Below are positions 17,910 to 25,055 of a stretch of DNA of 64,000 bases, piece by piece; the stretch's first letter is position 1; each line of letters begins with the position of its first letter. A program made the position numbers and the translations under genes. The notes under the pieces are model-generated. The model was not told the DNA's origin. It did not search any database and saw only the letters and a list, made by a program, of their open reading frames with translations. This stretch comes from Paenibacillus sp. VTT E-133291 (GTDB taxonomy: Bacteria > Bacillota > Bacilli > Paenibacillales > Paenibacillaceae): NCBI RefSeq assembly GCF_002264395.1, contig NZ_NFVA01000013.1, positions 30,069 to 94,068 on the forward strand. Direction: 5' to 3'.

Positions 17910-17918
17910 GGTTATCAG
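17890..17918. other. attL: core plus left phage arm
   Basis: Core CAGAAGAAT (17890-17898), then CA, then the phage arm GCGCAATGAGGTTATCAG (17901-17918). This arm is the inverted copy (one mismatch) of the arm at the right end (52123-52140). Confidence 0.85.
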
Positions 17919-17938
17919 TAAAGAAATAACCTCATTGC
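17903..17938. repeat. 13-bp inverted repeat at the integrase 3' end
   Basis: GCAATGAGGTTAT (17903-17915) and ATAACCTCATTGC (17926-17938) pair perfectly around a 10-nt loop. The right arm covers the integrase stop codon and the left arm is part of attL. It may terminate the integrase message, though no T-run follows, or add a recombinase site. Confidence 0.6.
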
Positions 17939-19515
17939 TCAGGCAGTTTTGGATACAATCGCATGTCGAATTCCCGCATGGTTTCTGGTTTCCTCCAATG
18001 CCCTCGTTTCTCCTTGCTATATACGGTGCCTTGAAGCACTGATTTTAGCAGACTATTGCGCTCGGATGGATCGTCTATTTTATCATACACATCTAGGACA
18101 TGCTCCACTTGAGGTATAATCCCCGCCTTTGCCTCTCTGCGATGTCTCTCCAGATTTAATTCTTCATTTGCTGCAGACAACCCATTTTCAGCATCGGCAA
18201 TTCTTTCAGACAGGTTTTGGGATCGCTCCATAAACACTTCAATACTGTACACCCCACGTTCTAATAAATCATGCAAAGCACTGGACTGCTGCCGCAATTC
18301 CCCTAATGTTTTCTCCAGATCCTTAACTATCAGAGATTTGGTATTAAGTAGCTCATCGGTATTCTCCGTTTCAACAGGCATATTGTTGTCCCATTTTGCT
18401 TTATACTGGTTGATCCAGATCCGCAAACCCTCAAGAATACGTTCTTCTACTAAAATAAACTGTGAACTGATTTGTTTACACAGAGGAGTCACACATATAA
18501 GAGATGGTTCAGATTGATTTGAATATGGACGTCGCACCATCAAACGCCCACATAAAGAACATCTTACAAGTCCTGCTAAAGAACTGGTTATTACTCCTGA
18601 AGGAGCTGGGACATGATATCTTCCCTTAAGGATTCTTTGAGCCATATCCCATGTCTCCTTAGTAATAATTGCTTCGTGCTTTCCAGGTACTCTAATCCAA
18701 AGATCTTCTGATACTTCAGGACGTTTTTTCTGAATCTGGCCATCTTTACGAGTTTTCTTTTCTGGGCGCCGATTCCATACGATTTCACCGTTATAAACCG
18801 GATTTTGTAAAATTCCGCTGATTGTTGCTACAACCCATAATGAACCTCTGGCAGTTGGCACACCAAGGAGATTGAGCTTTTTCGCAATGTTACCCATGCC
18901 CATGTTTTGAGTCGTATACATATCATAGATCATTTTAACGATTGGAGCCTGTTCAGGATTAGGTGTTAGGCTGTATGACTTATCCTCTAATCGTATTTTA
19001 TTATAGCCATAGGGAGGGGTGTTCCCAATGTAGTTACCCTCTTTGACGGACTGAATCCGCCCAGCCTGCTGCCTGCGATTGATAGTTTTGTATTCGCGGC
19101 GGCTCATAAACAACCCGAATTCAAAGTATTCTTCGTCGAATTCATTGTCAGGGTCATAGACTTTAACCGGAGTAATGATTTTGGTGCCGCTATATTTAAA
19201 GGCTTGTGCAACAAACCCTTGATCCATAGTATCTCCCCGGGCAAGTCGCTCAATTTCCATTACTAACACACCTGCCCATTTCCCATCTTCAACATCCTGC
19301 AGAAGTTGCTGCATTTCTGGACGATCAGCAACCCTTTCACCTGAAACAATTTCTCTATATATCTTTGAGATATTTATATTCATTTTTTTAGCAATTGCAA
19401 GCAGCGCTGTTTCATGCTTTTTAAGAGTTTCCCCTTCGCCACGAGCTTCTGCGTCCATATCTGCACGAGATTTGCGTAAATAAAGAGCGTAATCTTCAAA
19501 TATGTTCATGCTCAA
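17932..19515 (-). CDS. Large serine recombinase (phage integrase)
   Basis: 527 aa. N-terminal resolvase domain with catalytic Ser16 in YLRKSRADMD and the conserved GERVADRPEMQQLL and ERLARG segments. A Recombinase domain follows (~160-290), then a zinc ribbon (CSLCGRL ... CVTPLC, ~318-345), a coiled coil (~380-450) and a C-terminal tail. It should insert and, with a directionality factor, excise the prophage. The gene reads outward and stops 34 nt from the core. TTG 19515 is preferred because GGGAGGT lies 7 nt upstream; ATG 19509 is the alternative. By analogy with SpoIVCA and SprA it could act during sporulation. Confidence 0.95.
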   Translation of the reverse strand: MSMNIFEDYALYLRKSRADMDAEARGEGETLKKHETALLAIAKKMNINISKIYREIVSGERVADRPEMQQLLQDVEDGKWAGVLVMEIERLARGDTMDQGFVAQAFKYSGTKIITPVKVYDPDNEFDEEYFEFGLFMSRREYKTINRRQQAGRIQSVKEGNYIGNTPPYGYNKIRLEDKSYSLTPNPEQAPIVKMIYDMYTTQNMGMGNIAKKLNLLGVPTARGSLWVVATISGILQNPVYNGEIVWNRRPEKKTRKDGQIQKKRPEVSEDLWIRVPGKHEAIITKETWDMAQRILKGRYHVPAPSGVITSSLAGLVRCSLCGRLMVRRPYSNQSEPSLICVTPLCKQISSQFILVEERILEGLRIWINQYKAKWDNNMPVETENTDELLNTKSLIVKDLEKTLGELRQQSSALHDLLERGVYSIEVFMERSQNLSERIADAENGLSAANEELNLERHRREAKAGIIPQVEHVLDVYDKIDDPSERNSLLKSVLQGTVYSKEKRGHWRKPETMREFDMRLYPKLPEQ

Positions 19516-19696
19516 ATCGGTTACCTCCCAATGACTTCTAGCATTATGTGCTTATTTTATAGCAGATGGAAGTCAAACACCATAGCACCATAAGTGGGAC
19601 TTTACGGAAGATTGTTCCATATATTACAACGAGATTTTTTCTTCCGATACCTCTACTATTGATACAACAGCATGATTATCAGAGGAGATTAAGGGT

Positions 19697-20035
19697 ATGA
19701 AGATTATAGGAGTAAAAATCGAAGGCAGGACAGGTGAGGAATCCGATTTCGTGATTTTCCCGATACAATCAGTAAATTATATCACGATGTTTAGTATTGG
19801 TAGATCGGCAGAACCACTGCCAGCCTTCCACACTACGGGTGGGTCATATGCTCCGATTGTAACTCTCCGTGATCTTGCAGGTGCTTTGAGTCAGTTTGGA
19901 TTTACTTACTATGACAAATCAACTTTGGTTAATAAGAACCGTATCAAAGGACGTAAAAGAGACAAAGGTGTCTTAATTGTGACCTTTGTCGATAATTCGG
20001 AAATTGCAGTTGCTGGACGAAGCCGCTATAGATAA
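19697..20035 (+). CDS. Stand-alone LytTR-type DNA-binding protein
   Basis: 112 aa. The second half has the LytTR pattern: LRDLAGALSQFGFTYYDKS, then TLVNKNRIKGRKRD and a final beta hairpin (VTFVDNSEIAVAGRSRYR). There is no receiver domain. LytTR domains bind paired ~9-bp repeats, usually activating. It is divergent from the integrase gene (181-nt gap), so it may regulate the integrase or the lysogeny region. AGAGGAGA precedes ATG. Confidence 0.7.
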   Translation: MKIIGVKIEGRTGEESDFVIFPIQSVNYITMFSIGRSAEPLPAFHTTGGSYAPIVTLRDLAGALSQFGFTYYDKSTLVNKNRIKGRKRDKGVLIVTFVDNSEIAVAGRSRYR

Positions 20036-20147
20036 ATAAAAGCTGCAATTGAACCCCCTTAAGTTGCACTCCAAAACCGACAATATATGACATAATACGC
20101 GAAACAACCCATGTATAATATAGAAAAGGCAGAAACTCACGGGTTAG

Positions 20148-20195
20148 ACTTCAAGAATTCTTGAAGTTCGCACCGGATCGGGAGGATAAACCTCC
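20148..20195. repeat. 20-bp perfect palindrome followed by a GGAGG/CCTCC hairpin
   Basis: ACTTCAAGAATTCTTGAAGT (20148-20167) is fully self-complementary; GGAGG-ATAAA-CCTCC follows at 20181-20195. A TATAAT at 20114-20119 upstream could start a short transcript through both. It may be an operator, a terminator pair for the convergent genes (no T-run), or a small RNA. Confidence 0.5.
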
Positions 20196-20200
20196 GCGCC

Positions 20201-20428
20201 TCACTTGGATATTTCGACTATGCGCCAGGTATACAGCATTTCAGGGTTGGACAGCTTCATTGCTTTACTGATTGTTATCGCTGTTCCGAATCCCATTTTA
20301 GTGCGGTTATGGGCATAGTCAGATAATTGACTCTCAGGATATCCAGTGCTAATATGCACCTCGCGCTGAGATATACCGGTCAATTTATACAATTCCAAGA
20401 GGCGGCAACGATCCGGTTCATACCGCAT
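20201..20428 (-). CDS. Small XRE-family helix-turn-helix protein
   Basis: 75 aa Cro/CI-type HTH: LLELYKLTGISQREVHISTG (helices 1-2) and SQLSDYAHNRTKMGFGTAITISKAM (recognition helix and after). A phage regulator with unknown target. AAGGAGTAGGG precedes ATG 20428. The region upstream holds the possible SOS promoter for the divergent ORF at 20542. Confidence 0.75.
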   Translation of the reverse strand: MRYEPDRCRLLELYKLTGISQREVHISTGYPESQLSDYAHNRTKMGFGTAITISKAMKLSNPEMLYTWRIVEISK

Positions 20429-20475
20429 CGTCCCTACTCCTTAATAGTTTTCTAAATTTTGAGAACAAGAGAACG

Positions 20476-20504
20476 TTTACGAACATATGCTCTTATGTTA
20501 AGAT
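20476..20504 (+). promoter_or_regulatory. Candidate SOS-controlled promoter (LexA-like box in the spacer)
   Basis: -35 TTTACG (20476-20481), 17-nt spacer, -10 TAAGAT (20499-20504). The spacer contains CGAACATATGCTCT (20480-20493), which fits 12 of 14 positions of the Bacillus LexA box CGAACRNRYGTTYC. LexA bound here would block the promoter. It could instead be an operator for a phage repressor. Confidence 0.4.
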
Positions 20505-20541
20505 GGTTAAATAAATCACCCACGAATCGGATGGTGACAAG

Positions 20542-20718
20542 ATGGATTCTACAGACAACGAAAAGATGCTTAACAAAACATTGGGTGGGTTGAGTTTATC
20601 TGACGAGCAAATTTACAAGTTATCTGAACATACTAAATCAATCTTCACTGGAGAATATGATTTTTGCTGCTCTCTTGAGTTTTTTTTGAACTTCAACATC
20701 GGAGAGGTCAAGTCCTAA
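20542..20718 (+). CDS. 58-aa hypothetical protein, convergent with the CI-like repressor
   Basis: Begins MDSTDNEKMLNKTLGGLSLS and has no family I recognise; acidic, likely helical, with two adjacent cysteines (FCCS). Its last 81 nt run antisense to the end of the repressor gene 20638-21108. The ribosome site is weak (GGTG before ATG). Position behind a possible SOS promoter and next to the repressor suggests an induction or antirepressor role, but that is inference. It may also be non-coding. Confidence 0.4.
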   Translation: MDSTDNEKMLNKTLGGLSLSDEQIYKLSEHTKSIFTGEYDFCCSLEFFLNFNIGEVKS

Positions 20719-21108
20719 ATCGCTTTCTAAGTGCCTGAAGAAATCAATTTTTTTCTGGGTTTCTATATCGTCTTTTAAATCAACATTGTATTTTGTTGAG
20801 GACTCGTTAACCGTATCTCCTTTTTTCACTAAATAACCTGAATTTGAAGCTTCCGCGAGAATCGGTTTGATCTCATCGGGGGCTTTTTCAATATGTCCAG
20901 CTAAAAGAAGTGAATCAACGTCCCCACCGGTAATTTCAGCTAGCGCTCTATTGAGTGCATCTGATGCAGGTGGGTTTTTTCCGTTTTGTAGTCTGCTTAG
21001 GTATTGTTTGCTTGCAGACAGTCCTCTTTTTTCAAGTTCTAAAGAAATGTCGTCCAGGGTGAGTTTAGAACGATTTATAAAATTCTTTAAAAGTTCTGCA
21101 TAATTCAA
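20638..21108 (-). CDS. CI-like phage repressor (XRE family)
   Basis: 156 aa. The N-terminal ~65 residues form an HTH (LTLDDISLELEKRGLS, YLSRLQNGKNPPASDALNRAL), with an acidic C-terminal extension (~90-156) and no peptidase motif. The N-terminal ~85 residues closely match the divergent protein at 21272-21538, as expected for a CI/Cro pair. Start is TTG 21108, preceded by AAGGAGGC. The shared intergenic region holds repeated TTGAYATT half-sites that overlap its promoter. Confidence 0.8.
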   Translation of the reverse strand: MNYAELLKNFINRSKLTLDDISLELEKRGLSASKQYLSRLQNGKNPPASDALNRALAEITGGDVDSLLLAGHIEKAPDEIKPILAEASNSGYLVKKGDTVNESSTKYNVDLKDDIETQKKIDFFRHLESDLGLDLSDVEVQKKLKRAAKIIFSSED

Positions 21109-21145
21109 TGCTTTCAGCCTCCTTCAACAACCTATTATCTCATTA

Positions 21146-21256
21146 TTGACATTAAAATATCAATTAGTGCCCGTTGATATTTTTATATTATTTATAGTTG
21201 ACATTATTATGTTGTGTTGATATTATTGTGTTACAAAGTAAACATAAAAATATCAA
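21146..21256. promoter_or_regulatory. CI/Cro operator array with divergent promoters
   Basis: TTGAYATT half-sites occur forward at 21146, 21174, 21199 and 21217, and in reverse at 21156-21163 and 21249-21256. Rightward promoter: TTGACA (21199-21204), 16 nt, TATTAT (21221-21226). Leftward promoter: TTGATA, 18 nt, GATAAT on the minus strand. Half-sites overlap both, so two regulators can compete as in a lambda-type switch. Confidence 0.7.
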
Positions 21257-21271
21257 CTTGGTGGTGAACAA

Positions 21272-21538
21272 ATGAAATATTCTGAGATGCTGAAAGACTC
21301 CATCAGAAAAGAAAAGTTGACTCTTAATGAGATTTCAGAGAGACTCGAAAATCTTGGACGGAAAACTAACAAGATATACATCAGTAAACTTCAAAACGGT
21401 AAGCTGCCTCCAGCTAGTGACAATTTAAACGATGCTTTAGCAAAAATCCTTAACATTGATCCAGTCGAATTAATGGCAGCTGCTTACCGCGAAAAGATAC
21501 CACCTGAAGTACTGAAACGACTTTGCACCTCAGCATAG
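21272..21538 (+). CDS. Cro-like regulator (XRE family), paralogue of the repressor
   Basis: 88 aa HTH protein (LTLNEISERLENLGRKTN, YISKLQNGKLPPASDNLNDAL) aligning without gaps to the N-terminal half of the divergent repressor and lacking its C-terminal domain. This is the expected shape for a Cro counterpart that favours lytic growth. It is first gene of the rightward early operon; GGTGGTG precedes ATG. Confidence 0.78.
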   Translation: MKYSEMLKDSIRKEKLTLNEISERLENLGRKTNKIYISKLQNGKLPPASDNLNDALAKILNIDPVELMAAAYREKIPPEVLKRLCTSA

Positions 21539-21554
21539 ACAGGAGGTAGATATA

Positions 21555-21797
21555 ATGGCTGTCCCACTCAATGAGCTGCATACACATAGATCAAGAGGTG
21601 ATGCGGCAGTGAGTAGTAAAAATTCGCTCCCAGAAGGCAATGTCGTTAAAACGGTCTGGATCGGTGAAAGCAAAATTGAGTTTTGTGATGATTTTGTAGC
21701 TCGTACACCGGAAGCCATCGCACAAGTAGAACGTGAGTTTCACTTGGCGGGTTGGAGCATCATTAAGAAGCTCCGCAAACAAGGAATTCATATATAA
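21555..21797 (+). CDS. Phage early protein of unknown function (80 aa)
   Basis: Not recognised. The mature-looking core KTVWIGESKIEFCDDFVART is beta-like, followed by a helix ending in a basic stretch (KKLRKQGIHI). AGGAGGTAGATATA precedes ATG. It follows the Cro-like gene by 16 nt and is probably co-transcribed. Confidence 0.6.
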   Translation: MAVPLNELHTHRSRGDAAVSSKNSLPEGNVVKTVWIGESKIEFCDDFVARTPEAIAQVEREFHLAGWSIIKKLRKQGIHI

Positions 21798-21883
21798 CAA
21801 ATCCCGCCTTGCATATCGCATAGGCGGGCGGGGAATGGCATCGGCAAGGGGAATTGCTTGGATTAATCATACATCACGCCTCT

Positions 21884-21910
21884 GTCCAAAAGCATTCCCT
21901 ATATTTGGAC
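21884..21910 (+). repeat. Inverted repeat GTCCAAA-N13-TTTGGAC before the next ribosome site
   Basis: The arms lie 20 nt ahead of the ATG at 21930. Upstream, CCCGCCT/AGGCGGG (21804-21830 region) forms another stem. Together they may be an operator or an attenuator between 21797 and 21930. Confidence 0.4.
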
Positions 21911-21929
21911 ATTTACAGGAGGAATTGAT

Positions 21930-22445
21930 ATGGCAGTTGGACATTTTCCCGAAGCGCTAAAAGAAGTCATGCAGCGCAAGGGTGTCACCTTGGCTAAAGT
22001 TGGGCAAGCCGCCCATGTAGATGGTTCACAAATCGGTAAGATCGTTAATGGTAGCCGCAAAGCTTCCAAACAGGTGATGCAGGCTACAGCGACTCATTAT
22101 GATGATGCTCAATTAATACTGGCTGCGGCAGCTGAGGTAACCGGGGGTGCTTCGGTCCCCTGGCTCAATAACGCCGATCTTCATCCCAGCTCAACGCATA
22201 TCAAAACTATCGAAGAGATTCAGGAAGCATTGCAGGCGCTGCTTACCCTACCGATCACTAAGAGCCTTGAACAACTAAAGGATAGGGACCGAGAGAATAT
22301 CAAAAACGGCATCATGGAACAGCTTGAGGCAATAACGGCGCTTACTCATAATGCTGCTGCACTTTGCCAAAAGTATGAATTTTCATACATAGCCCTTTGG
22401 ACAGAGCATCGGGCAGAGCTTAAAGCAAAAAACTATGTGAAATGA
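21930..22445 (+). CDS. XRE-family HTH protein (171 aa)
   Basis: N-terminal helix-turn-helix (LKEVMQRKGVTLAKVGQAAH, SQIGKIVNGSRKASKQVM) followed by an alpha-helical C-terminal domain (~90-171). The target is unknown; it could be a second early regulator. AGGAGGAATTGAT precedes ATG. Confidence 0.7.
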   Translation: MAVGHFPEALKEVMQRKGVTLAKVGQAAHVDGSQIGKIVNGSRKASKQVMQATATHYDDAQLILAAAAEVTGGASVPWLNNADLHPSSTHIKTIEEIQEALQALLTLPITKSLEQLKDRDRENIKNGIMEQLEAITALTHNAAALCQKYEFSYIALWTEHRAELKAKNYVK

Positions 22446-22454
22446 GGTAGAGAG

Positions 22455-22724
22455 ATGGAAAGAACAGCATTGGTTGCCGAAGCAAGAGCAGCCGGGAAGA
22501 CAGCCACCCATAACTTGAAGGTGATCCGTAAACAGCCGGACAAGATGTTGCCGGGGAAAGTCGGGGATGCAGAGATTTATCTGAATACCATGATCCGCAT
22601 TGCAAAATTTGAAATGAAAAACGACCGCCGGTCAGGGCAGTCGCAGTTGAGATTCCGTCTAAAGAGCCTCGTTGTGTCCATTTTAACCGTAGATCAGCCA
22701 AAACGCAAGGAGGCACGGCTATGA
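22455..22724 (+). CDS. Phage protein of unknown function (89 aa)
   Basis: Basic, mostly helical. Not recognised. Its stop overlaps the start of the next gene by 4 nt, so the two are coupled. GAGGTAGAGAG precedes ATG 22455. Confidence 0.55.
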   Translation: MERTALVAEARAAGKTATHNLKVIRKQPDKMLPGKVGDAEIYLNTMIRIAKFEMKNDRRSGQSQLRFRLKSLVVSILTVDQPKRKEARL

Positions 22725-23605
22725 GTGATGATAAAAAAACAGTTACTAAGGGATTCAAAGTGACTCCAGACAACAAGAAATTTATTGATGATTTGTTCGC
22801 TGCTTCGGGATTTGCAGATCAAGAAGAGTTTCTTCTTCATCTTGCTGCGCTCTACGAAATGGAGCAGTTAAAGAACGGGGAATACGCCGGATATTCCAAA
22901 CAGCTTGACGAAATGGGGTTTCATACCCGCAGAATGACTGAACTGTTCCTTGGAATGATTCAGACGGAAAGCCATCTACGGTCCCAACTGAGTGAAGATC
23001 ACGCCATTCGACTTGCAGACGTGTCAAGTGAAATCGCGACCCAACAGGATGAAATCCGCAACATCACAGTTGAGTTGAAAAACGAAACTCAAGCCGGGGC
23101 CGAACAGCGGAAGCAAATCGGAGAGCTCGAAAAGCATGTTCAGCAGCTCCAGCAAGCGAACGAACGGGGCGAACAGTTGATTTCCGAATACAAGGGGCGT
23201 ATTGATTCACTTTCCGCACTCGTTGCCGATCAGCAGGAATCAGTTAACCAAGCGAAGGCGGTAGATCAACGGTTAACCGAGTTATCCAAGTTAACCGAAG
23301 AACAGGCGCGAAAGATTGAGCGGAAGGCGGAAGCCTCCCATGAAGATGCGCTTAAGCACGAACGTGAATTGTCCGAGCTTCGTTCCCGCGCTGAGTTGGA
23401 GCAAGAGAAGGCTTTGCTTGCAGAGCGCCGTCAGCTTCAAGACCAGCTTAATGCTGAACGTGAGGCAAACAATGCGGAGCAGCGCAGACTCTACGCCGAT
23501 TTGGATAAGCTTCGTCAGCAACTTTCAGATAGCAAGCAGGTGAAAGCGAATAGTCAGGCTGCCAAACCAAAGGTCGGCAAACCGAATGAGTCAGAAAGCA
23601 AATAG
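22721..23605 (+). CDS. Coiled-coil phage protein (294 aa)
   Basis: An N-terminal ~50-residue segment (GFKVTPDNKKFIDDLFAASGF) may be a small DNA-binding or ribbon-helix fold. Residues ~80-270 are a long coiled coil rich in Gln, Glu, Arg and Leu, and the tail is basic (AAKPKVGKPNESESK). The layout recalls KfrA-type plasmid or phage coiled-coil DNA-binding proteins, but no sequence signature proves it. AAGGAGG precedes ATG. Confidence 0.6.
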   Translation: MSDDKKTVTKGFKVTPDNKKFIDDLFAASGFADQEEFLLHLAALYEMEQLKNGEYAGYSKQLDEMGFHTRRMTELFLGMIQTESHLRSQLSEDHAIRLADVSSEIATQQDEIRNITVELKNETQAGAEQRKQIGELEKHVQQLQQANERGEQLISEYKGRIDSLSALVADQQESVNQAKAVDQRLTELSKLTEEQARKIERKAEASHEDALKHERELSELRSRAELEQEKALLAERRQLQDQLNAEREANNAEQRRLYADLDKLRQQLSDSKQVKANSQAAKPKVGKPNESESK

Positions 23606-23607
23606 GG

Positions 23608-23691
23608 CAGGGCTTCAGCCCCTGTCTTGGAATGTCGGACCTTAGAAATAACCTTTCCTCCGTCCGGGATTCCAAGATGCGGCTGACGCAT
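23608..23691 (+). ncRNA. Structured intergenic RNA candidate: three consecutive stems
   Basis: CAGGGC-TTCA-GCCCCTG (23608-23624), then a long stem CTTGGAAT..CGGAC (23626-23640) with GTCCG..ATTCCAAG (23662-23676), then ATGCG-N5-CGCAT (23677-23691). The stems abut and fill the gap before the gene at 23721. No T-run follows, so it is not a simple terminator. Role unknown. Confidence 0.45.
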
Positions 23692-23720
23692 CAGAATCTA
23701 ATTGAAAGGGGAACGGCATT

Positions 23721-24026
23721 ATGATACCTGATCATTTACTTCAGGATCGTTACTGGCGGGGGCTGCTTCACATCTTTATGAATCATAACAAGCTTAAGCA
23801 ATTATTGTCGAAGCCGGAATTTGTTGATTTTGAAGAACTTACTGTCCATGTGGATGAATTGATTAAAGCTTCAAAAAGTTGGAGTCCTTCTGAGAGATTT
23901 ATGCTCACATGTGCTCTTCATTTGTTCAATGGTATTAACACCATCGACATCCCGCAAGCTGATCGCTTAGACGACAAGAACACGGAAATACTGCGAGAAG
24001 CTCTGCTACTTCGCTTAGCGAGATAA
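23721..24026 (+). CDS. Phage protein of unknown function (101 aa)
   Basis: Not recognised. Helical, with FMNHNKLKQLLSKPEF and a middle segment SWSPSERFMLTCALHLFNG. AAGGGG precedes ATG 23721, and the structured region 23608-23691 lies just upstream. Confidence 0.6.
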   Translation: MIPDHLLQDRYWRGLLHIFMNHNKLKQLLSKPEFVDFEELTVHVDELIKASKSWSPSERFMLTCALHLFNGINTIDIPQADRLDDKNTEILREALLLRLAR

Positions 24027-24038
24027 GGAGGCGGGCTT

Positions 24039-24227
24039 ATGCTACTCGTTCTCAAGGGCGACACCGTTCGGACAAGCTCCGGGCTATCAGGTGAAATAAC
24101 GGATATATGGGGTATTGCTCGACCTTGGGCGAAACTCCGGCAGGAAGGCGGCGAATTAGCCTTTATCCTGCGAACAGACATTACGGAGATTTTAAAACGC
24201 CCTCCAGCTAAGAAGGGCAAACGATGA
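24039..24227 (+). CDS. Small phage protein (62 aa)
   Basis: Not recognised. The product (KGDTVRTSSGLSGEITDIWG) looks like a small beta-barrel with a basic tail (RPPAKKGKR). AAGGAGGC lies 8 nt before ATG. Confidence 0.55.
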   Translation: MLLVLKGDTVRTSSGLSGEITDIWGIARPWAKLRQEGGELAFILRTDITEILKRPPAKKGKR

Positions 24228-24248
24228 TGAGACAGCAGAGGTGAGATT

Positions 24249-25055
24249 ATGGATTTTGCGGACGAAATGACCGCCTTCACAGATTGGCTCGAAACAAACC
24301 CATTGGAGCCATCCGCACAAACTTTGCTCGTGCACCTCATGGTGATTGCAAATAAGAGTGGATATCCAGAGTGGTTTGCCGTAACCAATCCCCTGCTTCA
24401 GGCGAAGGTGGGCATTTCGGAAAACTCACTGACCAAGCACAGGAACACGCTGATCCAAAAAGGTCGGATTGAATACAAGAATCAGGGTAAGCAGCAAGCT
24501 GGAAAGTATCGGCTAACCTTCTTTACCTCAAATAATGCGGTAAAAGATGAGGTAAAACGTGCGGTAAAGCATGAGGTAAAAGGTGAGGTAAAAGGTTCAG
24601 CATTATTAAGATCTTTTAAAGACCTTAATTCTTCTTCTTCTTCATCTGCTGATCAGACGGAATATGAATCCTATTACATGGCCCACAAAAGAGTATTCGG
24701 GTTCGAGTGTAACCCCATCCAGGCAAATAAACTGGGTGTGTACATCGACCAGGACGGTCTGGAAGAAGCTGTCGTGATAAGAGCTATCGAAAGAGCTGGC
24801 TTAGCTTCCAAGGGGTATCGGTTCAATCTTATTACCACGATTTTGGATGATTACTTTCACGCCGGGGCGATTACGATATCTGCTGCAGTTGCCTTGGATG
24901 CTGCGTTTGACGCTTCCCAGCAATCGACAACCAACAGAGCGCCGAAGTCCGGTGGCAATACACCAAAGAAGCAGGGTGGCAGGGTAGACAAGCTTGCTGA
25001 CCTACGGCGTAGAGCAGAGGAGGAAAAGCAAATTGAAGCGAGCGCAAGTCATTGA
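24249..25055 (+). CDS. DnaD-like phage replication initiator
   Basis: 268 aa. An N-terminal winged-helix part (~15-95, including NPLLQAKVGISENSLTKHRNTLIQKGRI) and a C-terminal DnaD-like domain (~135-215, GLASKGYRFNLITTILDDYF). Between them is a repetitive linker (VKDEVKRAVKHEVKGEVKG) encoded by the 12-bp iterons that probably form the origin. Helicase-loader and DnaB genes follow, as in SPP1-like and other Gram-positive phages. Confidence 0.75.
   Translation: MDFADEMTAFTDWLETNPLEPSAQTLLVHLMVIANKSGYPEWFAVTNPLLQAKVGISENSLTKHRNTLIQKGRIEYKNQGKQQAGKYRLTFFTSNNAVKDEVKRAVKHEVKGEVKGSALLRSFKDLNSSSSSSADQTEYESYYMAHKRVFGFECNPIQANKLGVYIDQDGLEEAVVIRAIERAGLASKGYRFNLITTILDDYFHAGAITISAAVALDAAFDASQQSTTNRAPKSGGNTPKKQGGRVDKLADLRRRAEEEKQIEASASH
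24522..24598 (+). repeat. Iteron array, candidate prophage replication origin
   Basis: GGTAAA occurs at 24539, 24551, 24563, 24575 and 24587, an exact 12-bp period, usually within TGMGGTAAA. One inverted copy TTTACCTC lies at 24522-24529. An A/T-rich stretch follows (24601-24650). Iterons inside the initiator gene recall the lambda O gene. Confidence 0.6.

Noticed and set aside
24522..24598. Short regular repeats as a CRISPR array
   Set aside because: Period is only 12 bp with no spacers, no cas genes are near, and the repeats lie in a replication gene.
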